Program-made: the position numbers and the translations under genes
Notes under the pieces: model-generated
Seen by the model: only the letters and a program-made list of their open reading frames with translations
Databases searched by the model: none
What the model was told of the DNA's origin: nothing
NCBI GenBank assembly: GCA_913058295.1
Contig: CAJXRD010000019.1
Location: 1 to 46,611, forward strand
DNA from: an uncultured Flavobacteriales bacterium
Lineage (GTDB): Bacteria; Bacteroidota; Bacteroidia; Flavobacteriales; Flavobacteriaceae
Direction of reading: 5' to 3'
Length of the DNA: 46,611 bases
Shown: in pieces, positions 39,891 to 46,611 of the stretch
How the letters are laid out: each line of letters opens with the position of its first letter
Numbering within the stretch: position 1 is the first letter of the stretch

Positions 39891-40889
39891 TTAATTAAAA
39901 ATAACTTCTATTCTTCTGTTTGCAATCCTTCCACTATGTGTGTTATTATCTGCAATAGGTTCGGACTCTCCTTTTGATAATGCTTTCAAAAGTGTTTTAT
40001 CAAAATTTCCTTTCGAAATTAAATACCATCTTACTTGTTTCGCATATTTTAAACCAATATTGTAATTGTCTGTACCGTTTCCAATTTTATCTGTGTGTCC
40101 AACAATATCAATTGTTTTGGTTGGGTTTTTGGCAAAATAAAGGCTCAATTCGCTTAATAAATTTTTTAAATCCTTGTTTGCTAATATTCCAGATTCTGAA
40201 AACATTGGATAAACAATTCTAGTTTTTGGAACACTATTTTTTAATAAATCAATCCTATTTTGATCCAAAGGTTTAAATGTAAGGTAAATACTACTGTTAA
40301 AGCTATTATTTTCGTTAAATATAATGTCTTTAATAACGGATTTAATTACAATCTTTTCTTTTGGAACTCCTGTTTCTACTAATTGATTATAAATGTAATC
40401 TGCTCTTTGTAGGCCTATATTTGGAGTTATTATTCTTTCTTTTGGGCTGTAAATAGATTGGATATGGATTTCTTGATCTGGATGTTCTAATAGGTAGGTA
40501 TTGACTTTGTATTTATAATCAATAATTGAAATTGGTATCGTAATTTCAATTTCATCTTTTATCATGGCGATGCCTTCAGAAAATAGAAATATAATATCTC
40601 CAGATTCATTTGTGGCTTTTAATCCTATAATATCTACTTCATTTAATTTGGGTTCTGAAGTCTTTTTTACTAAAGTATCTTCAACTAAACTTTTTAAAGG
40701 AAGCTTGTTGCTATTGGACTCTTCTAGTTGGTTGTTTTCAATTAAATCTGTATTTAACTGTGCAGATTCACTTTTGGGTTGGAGCCACGAGTAAATCCAT
40801 AGCCCAAAAAGGGACCATACCAAGAATACTGAAGAAGCAATTAAAAAGTTTTTCATTCTTTGTGGAAATTCATGATACCATGAATTCAC
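39891..40889 (-). CDS. OmpA-family protein with two OmpA-like halves
   Basis: 332 residues. A signal-anchor helix (residues 14-32), a Ser/Asn/Lys-rich linker, then a degenerate OmpA-like half (about 120-210: EIHIQSIYSPKERIITP, GLQRADYIYNQLVETGVPKEK) and a canonical OmpA_C peptidoglycan-binding domain (about 220-332: DIVGHTDKIGNGTDNYNIGL, AKQVRWYLISKG, GESEPIADN, NRRIEVIF). It likely holds the envelope to peptidoglycan. A second ATG 11 codons in (MKNFLIASS) also fits as start and would place an inverted repeat in the leader. First gene of the group with the HhH protein and symporter. Confidence 0.85.
   Translation of the reverse strand: MNSWYHEFPQRMKNFLIASSVFLVWSLFGLWIYSWLQPKSESAQLNTDLIENNQLEESNSNKLPLKSLVEDTLVKKTSEPKLNEVDIIGLKATNESGDIIFLFSEGIAMIKDEIEITIPISIIDYKYKVNTYLLEHPDQEIHIQSIYSPKERIITPNIGLQRADYIYNQLVETGVPKEKIVIKSVIKDIIFNENNSFNSSIYLTFKPLDQNRIDLLKNSVPKTRIVYPMFSESGILANKDLKNLLSELSLYFAKNPTKTIDIVGHTDKIGNGTDNYNIGLKYAKQVRWYLISKGNFDKTLLKALSKGESEPIADNNTHSGRIANRRIEVIFN
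40867..40886. promoter_or_regulatory. Inverted repeat at the OmpA-like gene start
   Basis: AATTCATG (40867-40874), four bases, CATGAATT (40879-40886): perfect 8 bp inverted repeat just inside the longest reading of the gene or in the leader if the internal ATG is used. Confidence 0.4.
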
Positions 40890-40908
40890 CCTATGTAAGG
40901 TGAATAAT

Positions 40909-40916
40909 CAAATCTA
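40909..40916 (-). promoter_or_regulatory. Promoter -7 box of the OmpA-HhH-symporter group
   Basis: Minus strand TAGATTTG, exact TAnnTTTG match, 20 bases before the upstream ATG and 53 before the internal one. Confidence 0.5.
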
Positions 40917-40996
40917 TAAAATATATTTATTTAAATGGGAAGGGATTTAATATGTTTTCCACATAATTTTCAACAAATTTTCAGGAAATATTAAGT

Positions 40997-41040
40997 AAAA
41001 AAATAGATTCAGTTTTCAATTTATGAGAACTGAATCTATT
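40997..41040 (-). terminator. Intrinsic terminator of the four-helix membrane protein gene
   Basis: AATAGATTCAGTT (41002-41014) and AACTGAATCTATT (41028-41040) form a perfect 13 bp stem. On the minus strand it is followed by a T run, 19 bases after the stop codon. Confidence 0.85.
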
Positions 41041-41059
41041 AAAATAGGGTATGTGTTTG

Positions 41060-41491
41060 TTAATTCAACCAGCCTTTGGTAGTGGCATTTTTACTATACA
41101 TAAATAGGAAAATTCCAAGAACAAGAATCATGATAGGCATTATCATACCAACTGGGCCATAAACGTCAATAGAATTACTCAATAAAAAATTATAAGACAT
41201 TTGGACAATAATGCCTAGTAGTGAAACAGTAAATAATAAGTTGGCAATTTTCTTTCTTAATAATAATGATAAAGAACCTAGTAAACCTCCAAAAACAGCA
41301 AGAGCAAATGCTGCTGTTGCCCAAACAGGGACATTATCGTATAAAGCTCTTTCGGCTTCGGGTAGTAATTGTTTTGCTTCGTCAGTCATATAGGCTTGTT
41401 GTAAATATGCCATAACGCCCATAATGTTCCAAATAAATGCAATAATAGCAATAACCCAATAGGCTGCTTTTGGTTTTGTAGTAGTTGTCAT
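41060..41491 (-). CDS. Four-helix membrane protein of unknown function
   Basis: 143 residues, four membrane helices: YWVIAIIAFIWNIMGVMAYL, VWATAAFALAVFGGLLGSLS, NLLFTVSLLGIIVQMSYNFL and MIMPIMILVLGIFLFMYS. Between helices 1 and 2 lies MTDEAKQLLPEAERALYDNVP, a conserved-looking acidic loop. I recall similar proteins in many bacteria, sometimes labelled sugar transporter without good reason. Single gene with a strong terminator. Confidence 0.75.
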   Translation of the reverse strand: MTTTTKPKAAYWVIAIIAFIWNIMGVMAYLQQAYMTDEAKQLLPEAERALYDNVPVWATAAFALAVFGGLLGSLSLLLRKKIANLLFTVSLLGIIVQMSYNFLLSNSIDVYGPVGMIMPIMILVLGIFLFMYSKNATTKGWLN

Positions 41492-41623
41492 AAAAGTTGG
41501 TTTTAGAGATTATTTAAATTTGTATCAATGTAAGAGATTTGTTTTTAATTTGCAAACTTTTGATTTATTGGCAGTTATGACATTCGTTTAATTTTATAGT
41601 ATCTTTAAAACAAAAATGACACT

Positions 41624-42298
41624 ATGAGTACTATCCCAACAAATGCATTTACTTTTTTAAAATCTCTAAAAAAGAATAACCATAGAGATTGGATGCAAGA
41701 AAATAAAAAAGAATATCTAGCTAATGAAAAAACTTTAAAACAGTTTTATGCTTCTATAGAAAGTGATTTAAATATTACAGATGAAATTTCTAAAGTGAAG
41801 GTTTTTCGAATTAATAGAGATGTTAGGTTTAGTAAGGATAAGACTCCCTATAATGTGCATAGAAGTGTTAGTTTTAGTAGGGCAGGAGCCCAAAGAAGAG
41901 GTGGGTATTATTTGCGATTAGAACCTGGGAATACTATGATGGCCGGTGGATTCTTTTCACCAGAACCTTCAGATTTATTACGAATCCGGAAAGAATTTGA
42001 AATGGATTCTTCCGAGATAAATGCCATATTAAATAAAAAAGAATTCAAAAAAGCATTTGGAGGTTTTAATCAGGAATTTGCTGTAAAAACCGCTCCAAGA
42101 AATTTTGATAAGAATGACCCAAATATAGGCTTGATTAAACTAAAAAGTTTTTTTGTGGTACATTCTTTTACTGATAAAGAAGTATTCTCTAAAGATTTTG
42201 ATAAAAATGTGATGCAACATTATCTATTACTTCGTCCATATTTTGACTATATGAGTGAGGTCTTAACCACTGACCTTAACGGGCTCTCATTAATTTAA
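41624..42298 (+). CDS. DUF2461 family protein
   Basis: 224 residues of the DUF2461/TIGR02453 family, recognised from FLKSLKKNNHRDWMQENKKEYL at the start (given as FLKSLKKNNHRDW and QENKKEY), KVFRINRDVRFSKDKTPYN in the middle and GGYYLRLEPGNTMMAGGFF. Function unknown in the family. Its 3' end overlaps the convergent next gene by four bases. A box TATCTTTA, one mismatch from the -7 consensus, lies 17 bases before the start. Confidence 0.88.
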   Translation: MSTIPTNAFTFLKSLKKNNHRDWMQENKKEYLANEKTLKQFYASIESDLNITDEISKVKVFRINRDVRFSKDKTPYNVHRSVSFSRAGAQRRGGYYLRLEPGNTMMAGGFFSPEPSDLLRIRKEFEMDSSEINAILNKKEFKKAFGGFNQEFAVKTAPRNFDKNDPNIGLIKLKSFFVVHSFTDKEVFSKDFDKNVMQHYLLLRPYFDYMSEVLTTDLNGLSLI

Positions 42299-42702
42299 CT
42301 AGCAAATTGGTATTCCAATACTTGAATATTGCTCTTTAATCTTTCTTTTACAATACCCATCATTCGTTTGTTTAGAGCAGAGGAATTTTGAACATAGATT
42401 TTGTGTTCTTCAATAGTAAACTGTCCAATAATAATCCCTTTTAGTGAATTTCTAAACTTCATGTCTTTATGCACCGCATTTTCTATATAGTTTAATCGCT
42501 TATCGATAGGTAGATCATAAAAAACATTTTTATGCTTTTTTACATAATGTTTAAAAACCTCCACTAATAATTCGTTTTGTAATTTAACTATTGGTCGAAT
42601 GGTTTTGTTCTGAAAACATTCTTCGGTAGACATGGAAGAAGAAACAATTGCTGTTGGAATTTCAGGGCGTAATTTGAGTAATTCAAAATCTCGTGAGTCC
42701 AT
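42295..42702 (-). CDS. Conserved protein of unknown function
   Basis: 135 residues, soluble, no signal peptide. Features: LRPEIPTAIVSSSMSTEECFQN, IRPIVKLQNELLVEVFKHYV and a basic C-terminal region MMGIVKERLKSNIQVLE. From memory, similar proteins occur across flavobacteria and are often labelled glyoxalase; no glyoxalase metal-binding set (His/Glu pairs) is visible, so I do not use that name. Convergent with the DUF2461 gene. Confidence 0.65.
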   Translation of the reverse strand: MDSRDFELLKLRPEIPTAIVSSSMSTEECFQNKTIRPIVKLQNELLVEVFKHYVKKHKNVFYDLPIDKRLNYIENAVHKDMKFRNSLKGIIIGQFTIEEHKIYVQNSSALNKRMMGIVKERLKSNIQVLEYQFAS

Positions 42703-42821
42703 AACTTTTGGGTTTTAATAAAATTAAAGATTTATTAATATCTTTTTTGGGGAACTGAAAATAGTTATAAACGTTGTTTTCAACAGTTTAGAATTATCGA
42801 AATAATAAGAGAATGATTAGT

Positions 42822-44084
42822 TTATTTGCTTATTGTGAAGCTGTTAGTACTTGGGAATTCAAAAATTTCTAAATCAAAATATGGAGCAGATGCAACTAAA
42901 TGGTCAAAAATATCTGCTTGAATGTGTTCGTAATTAACCCATTCTTTATCCTTACTAAAACAATATACTTCAATTGGGATTCCTCGATCTGTTGGAGCCA
43001 AATGTCTAACCATTAAAAACATATCTTTATTCACTGCTGGATTTCCTTTTAAATAGGCATCGATATATTTCCTAAAAACGCCCAAATTTGTTTGATTTTT
43101 TCCGTTGATTAATAGTGTTTTATCAATTGAGTTTTTCTCATTGAAACTATTATTATCTTTCACTCTATGCTCTAAATAAGGTTTAATTATAGAAATGTTT
43201 TTTAATTGCTTAATAGACTCTTTCGATAAAAATTTAACCGAGTTTTGTTTTATAAACAATGCTCTTTTAATTCTTCTTCCACCAGATTCTTGCATACCAC
43301 GCCAATTCTGAAAGGAATCTGAAGTTAAACTATAAGTAGGTATGGTTGTAAAGGTTTTATCGAAATTTTGAACACGAACTGTAGCGAGATTGATTTCAAT
43401 TACAGTACCGTCTGCTCCATATTTACTGAAAGTAATCCAATCTCCAATTTTCACCATATCGTTTATGGTTATTTGAATGCTGGCTACAAAACCAAGGATG
43501 GTATCTTTAAAAATCAATAATATTACTGCTGAAGCAGCACTCATGGAGGCAACACTAATAGTGGAATACCCCGTAAGTGTGTTTACTATAAAAAAGATCC
43601 CAATCCCCCAAATAAACATCATTAATACTTGAAGGTAACTATCTAAAGGTTTGTCTTTATATTTTTCAAATTCATCTAGGTAAGATCTTATGGACTTTAA
43701 GATGCTTCTAAAAATAAAAACACATAAAAGAATGATATAAACATCAATAATTTTTAATAAAAATTTTGAAGCAATAGGATATTCTTTAAATAAAATTGGA
43801 ACAAAATACCAAGAAATAAGCAATGGAAGTCCGTGAGCTATATGTTTTGGAAAATTGCTTAATATAAGATAATCATCAAATGTTGACTTGGTTTTATTAC
43901 TAAAAGCTTTAAATAACTGGATAATTATTTTTTTATTAAGAATGTCAATTAGATAAATAAAACCAAAAAAGAGGATTCCAATAACTAGAATATTTAAAAT
44001 GATTGCTAATTCAGCATTCATTCCTTTGTCCAAGAAATAATGTTGCAACCAATCGCTATATTCTATTATTTTTTTATTTAGCAT
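42822..44084 (-). CDS. Mechanosensitive channel, MscS family (YbdG-like)
   Basis: 420 residues. Four to five membrane helices in the first half, the last being the pore-lining helix around STISVASMSAASAVILLIF, then the MscS beta domain (ITINDMVKIGDWITFSKYGADG, VQNFDKTFTTIPTYSL) and a C-terminal cytoplasmic part. SDSFQNWRGMQESGGRRIKR and the size fit the YbdG/MscM type with an insertion better than small MscS. It should open on membrane tension and protect from osmotic downshock. The start overlaps the DUF3817 gene by 11 bp. Confidence 0.9.
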   Translation of the reverse strand: MLNKKIIEYSDWLQHYFLDKGMNAELAIILNILVIGILFFGFIYLIDILNKKIIIQLFKAFSNKTKSTFDDYLILSNFPKHIAHGLPLLISWYFVPILFKEYPIASKFLLKIIDVYIILLCVFIFRSILKSIRSYLDEFEKYKDKPLDSYLQVLMMFIWGIGIFFIVNTLTGYSTISVASMSAASAVILLIFKDTILGFVASIQITINDMVKIGDWITFSKYGADGTVIEINLATVRVQNFDKTFTTIPTYSLTSDSFQNWRGMQESGGRRIKRALFIKQNSVKFLSKESIKQLKNISIIKPYLEHRVKDNNSFNEKNSIDKTLLINGKNQTNLGVFRKYIDAYLKGNPAVNKDMFLMVRHLAPTDRGIPIEVYCFSKDKEWVNYEHIQADIFDHLVASAPYFDLEIFEFPSTNSFTISK

Positions 44085-44361
44085 TTAAGTATTTTCTATC
44101 CGCATAAAAGGGACCAAAAGGTAAAACAGAACATAAAACTACAATTAATAAAGTTGGTATTGACCAATTTAGCTTTGGTTTCATATAAATTGCTCCAAGT
44201 ACATAAAGCATAAAAAGGATTCCATGTGCCATACCTACAGCCTGAACTGCTTCTGGGATATCATAGATGTATTTAAGAGGCATTGCTATTCCCAATAATA
44301 TTAAAAAAGATAAGCCTTCTAAAATACTGATTATTCGGAAAGACTTTATAGAATTATTCAT
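44074..44361 (-). CDS. DUF3817 membrane protein
   Basis: 95 residues with three membrane helices and the family pattern SFRIISILEGLSFLILLG, MPLKYIYDIPEAVQAVGMAHGILFMLYV (here in two motifs: MPLKYIYDIPEAVQ and GMAHGILFMLYV) and LPFGPFYADRKYL. Role unknown. Its end overlaps the MscS-type gene by 11 bp, so the two are cotranscribed and may both concern osmotic stress (inference). Confidence 0.85.
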   Translation of the reverse strand: MNNSIKSFRIISILEGLSFLILLGIAMPLKYIYDIPEAVQAVGMAHGILFMLYVLGAIYMKPKLNWSIPTLLIVVLCSVLPFGPFYADRKYLNAK

Positions 44362-44374
44362 AGTTTATTTTTTG

Positions 44375-44382
44375 CAAATATA
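44375..44382 (-). promoter_or_regulatory. Promoter -7 box of the DUF3817-MscS pair
   Basis: Minus strand TATATTTG followed by CAAA, exact TAnnTTTG match, 13 bases before the start codon. Confidence 0.55.
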
Positions 44383-44463
44383 CTGATGACAATTTCAAAT
44401 TTATTAACTTAATAATAATTAATTAGGAAAAAGGTAATTTCATTTAATTTAAGGGAAAACGAA

Positions 44464-44868
44464 CTATCTAGTAATTTTTATAGCCCAATCTAAAGCTTCT
44501 TTTAAAGATCTAAACCTATTAATACTCTCCTTTGCAAATAATCTTTCAAGTACAACACTTAGGCCGCCACTTTCTCCATAGGCAACAATTCCTGTAGCGG
44601 TAAATAAATGATATTTTTTATCAAACCTTGTCCAAGATTGGGGTTCGATAGAGTAGGAGTTTACACGATTAGAAATATAAATAAGTTTATTTTCTTTTCC
44701 ATAATGCATCACCATTAAATCTGAAACAATTTTTATTTTTTTCCAATCAAAATGAACTCCTTCTTTTAGTTCTGAAACTACAATCCGATCAAAGAAATAA
44801 AAATTGCCAAAAGGAAACTTTATTTCTTCGTGTTCTAAATTTATAAATTTCGAATCTTCAACTTTCAT
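44464..44868 (-). CDS. STAS/SpoIIAA-like protein (tentative)
   Basis: 134 residues, soluble. DRIVVSELKEGVHFDW, VMHYGKENKLIYISNRVNSY and the terminal helix RFRSLKEALDWAIK resemble flavobacterial proteins with a SpoIIAA/STAS-like alpha-beta fold; the ending SLKEALDWA in particular is typical. No conserved phosphorylatable serine can be pointed out with confidence. Alone between DUF3817 and Dps on the same strand, 63 bp after dps. Confidence 0.5.
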   Translation of the reverse strand: MKVEDSKFINLEHEEIKFPFGNFYFFDRIVVSELKEGVHFDWKKIKIVSDLMVMHYGKENKLIYISNRVNSYSIEPQSWTRFDKKYHLFTATGIVAYGESGGLSVVLERLFAKESINRFRSLKEALDWAIKITR

Positions 44869-44931
44869 TTTCAGTCAAATTGTATCTTGAACTTTTAAAG
44901 TTAGGAAATTTATTTTAAATAGAATATTTCT

Positions 44932-45399
44932 TTACTTTATATATGAATTAAGCATCCAAAGTATTTTTTCAGTTTCAGAGATATAATCACTCATTAAGCT
45001 TACCGTACCTTCATCATCTGCTTCGGCTGCTAAACTAAGAATCTCACGTTCTTTTAATATTAAGATGGAAAAATTATTGATGATGATATTTATTCCTTCA
45101 ATTCCATTAGTAATTCCTTTTTCTTCTTTAATTTCAGAAATGTTCAAATAATCTGTAAAGGTGTGTAAAGGCTCCCCATCTAGAGTTAATATTCGTTCTG
45201 CAATTTCATCCACTTTTATTACAGCATTGTTATAATACTCTTCAAACTTTAAATGTAATTCAAAAAACTCACGCCCTTTAATATTCCAATGTAATCCTCT
45301 AAGATTTTGATAGAATAATTGATAATCTGCTAATAAACCATTTAGTCTAAGACTTAGATTTAATGCTTTTTCTTTGTCTATTCCAATTGTGTTTTTCAT
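44932..45399 (-). CDS. dps: Dps family ferritin-like protein
   Basis: 155 residues forming a four-helix bundle that assembles to a 12-subunit cage storing iron and protecting DNA from peroxide. The ferroxidase site, shared between subunits, is complete: H in GLHWNIKG, H and E in ELHLKFEEYY, and D/E in VDEIAERIL. DGEPLHTFTDYL and the C-terminal helix match the family. No Lys-rich N-terminal tail, so DNA binding is uncertain. Regulation not visible in the 200 bp upstream region, which is AT-rich and lacks an exact TAnnTTTG box on this strand. Confidence 0.93.
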   Translation of the reverse strand: MKNTIGIDKEKALNLSLRLNGLLADYQLFYQNLRGLHWNIKGREFFELHLKFEEYYNNAVIKVDEIAERILTLDGEPLHTFTDYLNISEIKEEKGITNGIEGINIIINNFSILILKEREILSLAAEADDEGTVSLMSDYISETEKILWMLNSYIK

Positions 45400-45553
45400 T
45401 TTGCTTTTATTTTATAGTATAAATATACAACACCTATTTTCGCGCTACGTATAATTAAAATTGATGTTATTTATAATCAAATAGAATTTGATTATAAGGG
45501 GTTTTATGTTTCTAATTTATAAAAAATTTAAGTTTTTATAATATTGAAAGCAT

Positions 45554-45561
45554 TATTTTTG
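45554..45561 (+). promoter_or_regulatory. Promoter -7 box of the secreted protein gene
   Basis: TATTTTTG, exact TAnnTTTG match, 38 bases before the start codon. Confidence 0.45.
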
Positions 45562-45599
45562 GCGCAATTATTGTTTGATTAAATTCGAAAAAAATAAAA

Positions 45600-46259
45600 A
45601 TGTTTACAAGAGGATTATTTTTTTTTATATTGTTTCTTTTTAGCTTTAGCCCTTTATTAGCTCAAGTTGAAGATACGGATAATTCTGTGAAATTTAATAT
45701 TGTTGAAGACGATTATAAAGTTCCCGAAGGATATGAACTTCCCGCTATTAATGCACCAAGTTTAATTACTCCAGATAATTTATTTAAGCCTGATGATTAT
45801 TCTGATTTAGGTCAAAAGCAAACAGAATTATTAGATATAACATTTGAAGAAAAGTTTATTGATGTTAAAACGAATAAAGCTCCAAAATACTTTACAAAGG
45901 ATAAGGCAATTTCTGAGGAATATGGTACAGATCAGTATCTAGGACAACTTAACACCAAATCTGGTAGTGTAACTATTATGTATAGGGATCACGAATATGT
46001 GGACGGAGATCGGGTTAGAATTTTTGTCAATGGCGATATTGTAAAAACCAGTGTTTATCTTTCTGGAGCCTTTAATGGTTTTACTTTTCCATTGCAAAGT
46101 GGTTTTAACAAAGTAGAATTTCAAGCTTTAAATCAAGGATCGTCTGGTCCAAATACTGCAGAACTTATGATTTATGATGAGGAGGGGAATATCTTGTCTT
46201 CCAATCAATGGAATCTTACTACAGGTAGAAAAGCTACTGTCACAATTATAAAAGATTAA
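45600..46259 (+). CDS. Secreted beta-rich protein of unknown function
   Basis: 219 residues. Signal peptide MFTRGLFFFILFLFSFSPLLA, cleavage before QVEDTD. The first 100 mature residues are acidic and proline-rich (YKVPEGYELPAINAPS) and probably extended. The C-terminal half looks like one beta-sandwich: SGSVTIMYRDHEYVDGDRVRIF, NGDIVKTSVYLSG, FPLQSGFNKVEFQALNQG and TAELMIYDEEG. It lacks an obvious type IX secretion C-terminal signal, so it may stay periplasmic. I do not recognise a characterised relative. Followed by a 258 bp region where I see no gene. Confidence 0.7.
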   Translation: MFTRGLFFFILFLFSFSPLLAQVEDTDNSVKFNIVEDDYKVPEGYELPAINAPSLITPDNLFKPDDYSDLGQKQTELLDITFEEKFIDVKTNKAPKYFTKDKAISEEYGTDQYLGQLNTKSGSVTIMYRDHEYVDGDRVRIFVNGDIVKTSVYLSGAFNGFTFPLQSGFNKVEFQALNQGSSGPNTAELMIYDEEGNILSSNQWNLTTGRKATVTIIKD

Positions 46260-46517
46260 TTCGCTTTCCATAGGTAATATAATTTTTCACGGTTGTTTCT
46301 TATCTATAATAAATTTAGGCTATCACCTATTACTATTTAAAACATAAAGCAATAATTTCTTAATCGGGATGCTTGTAGTTTTTTAAATTAAGTTAATTAT
46401 GGTTTACTAAACTAAGGATATAAATTATCAAGAATAATTCTAAACTATAATCTTAGTAAGGATTGAAAACAATAATTGACAAAGCAAATGGTTTATTAAA
46501 CAAATTCTTTAATTGCT

Positions 46518-46564
46518 ATGAAAAAGATATTATTTGTATCCTTATTCTTTATTTCGTTATTTAC
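46518..46564 (+). CDS. Truncated gene, signal-peptide start only
   Basis: Begins ATG with MKKILFVSLFFISLFT, a typical signal sequence, and then runs into adapter sequence, which would add the artificial peptide CLLYTSPSPRDS and a stop. Only about 15 native codons are present. A real secreted or lipoprotein gene probably starts here, but its identity cannot be told. Confidence 0.55.
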
Positions 46565-46611
46565 CTGTCTCTTATACACATCTCCGAGCCCACGAGACTC
46601 CTGAGCATCTC
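46565..46611. other. Illumina Nextera adapter contamination at the contig end
   Basis: CTGTCTCTTATACACATCT (46565-46583) is the Tn5 mosaic end used in Nextera libraries; it continues with CCGAGCCCACGAGAC (46584-46598), the read 2 adapter, TCCTGAGC (46599-46606), which matches an i7 index (N704 as I recall), and ATCTC, the beginning of P7. It is not genomic. Confidence 0.98.

Noticed and set aside
42295-42702. Glyoxalase function
   Set aside because: No metal-binding His/Glu pattern of glyoxalases is visible.
46565-46583. Tn5/IS50 transposon end
   Set aside because: The 19 bp mosaic end is followed by sequencing adapter, an index and P7 sequence, so it is a library artefact and not a mobile element.

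Overview
The window looks like chromosomal sequence from a member of the Flavobacteriia (Bacteroidetes). It is AT-rich, and many genes carry the Bacteroidetes-type -7 promoter box TAnnTTTG. It encodes PorX (type IX secretion regulator), a fused LpxC-FabZ, two LpxD paralogues, a LuxC-like acyl-CoA reductase next to serC/serA, and several small lipoproteins and membrane proteins of flavobacterial type. I see no rRNA, tRNA, CRISPR array, phage or insertion sequence. No gene-free stretch exceeds 300 bases; the longest is the 292 bp regulatory region at 14293-14584. The right end is not genomic: the last 47 bases are Illumina Nextera adapter with an index.

Layout. 1-3.6 kb (minus): serA (cut by the window edge), serC, a LuxC-like reductase and a secreted charged protein. 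3.7-10.7 kb (plus): ychF with its terminator, then parE-parC (topoisomerase IV), a DUF1835 protein and a GNAT acetyltransferase. 10.7-12.8 kb: a divergent pair, a GAD/CSAD-type PLP decarboxylase and a cysteine dioxygenase, which together suggest cysteine to hypotaurine conversion. 12.8-14.3 kb (minus): VF530-type protein, trmL, a lipoprotein and an XRE-family regulator. 14.6-16.9 kb (plus): M14 carboxypeptidase, Lrp/AsnC regulator, DinB-like protein. 16.8-19.2 kb: aroB (minus) divergent from proline dehydrogenase (plus). 19.2-23.8 kb (minus): DUF4258-like protein, alanine dehydrogenase, a membrane protein overlapped by a 44-residue lipoprotein, tsaE and porX. 23.9-30.4 kb (plus): HD phosphohydrolase, then the lipid A cluster lpxD-lpxC/fabZ-lpxA-efp-lpxD2 and an NTF2-like protein. 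30.4-35.1 kb (plus): sucD, fabG, a vWA membrane protein and a prohibitin homologue, ending in a bidirectional terminator. 35.1-41.5 kb (minus): methyltransferase and acyltransferase pair, a cyclophilin-like protein, then symporter, membrane-anchored helix-hairpin-helix protein and OmpA-like protein in one tight cluster, and a four-helix membrane protein. 41.6-46.6 kb: DUF2461 protein (plus), a conserved unknown, MscS-type channel, DUF3817, a possible STAS-like protein and Dps (minus), a secreted protein (plus), and a signal-peptide gene cut off by the adapter.

Most of the window is ordinary core genome, and I did not find a clear new multi-gene system. Two observations stand out. (1) Four near-identical 12 bp operator-like sites are arranged as two pairs, 35 and 36 bp apart centre to centre, at both promoters between the XRE regulator and the M14 carboxypeptidase. 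(2) A bacterial cysteine dioxygenase with the mammalian-type Cys/Tyr cofactor pair faces an animal-like cysteine sulfinate/glutamate decarboxylase, with two promoter boxes pointing at each other across a 10 bp inverted repeat. Every functional assignment is by sequence reading and remembered family features; no database search was possible.
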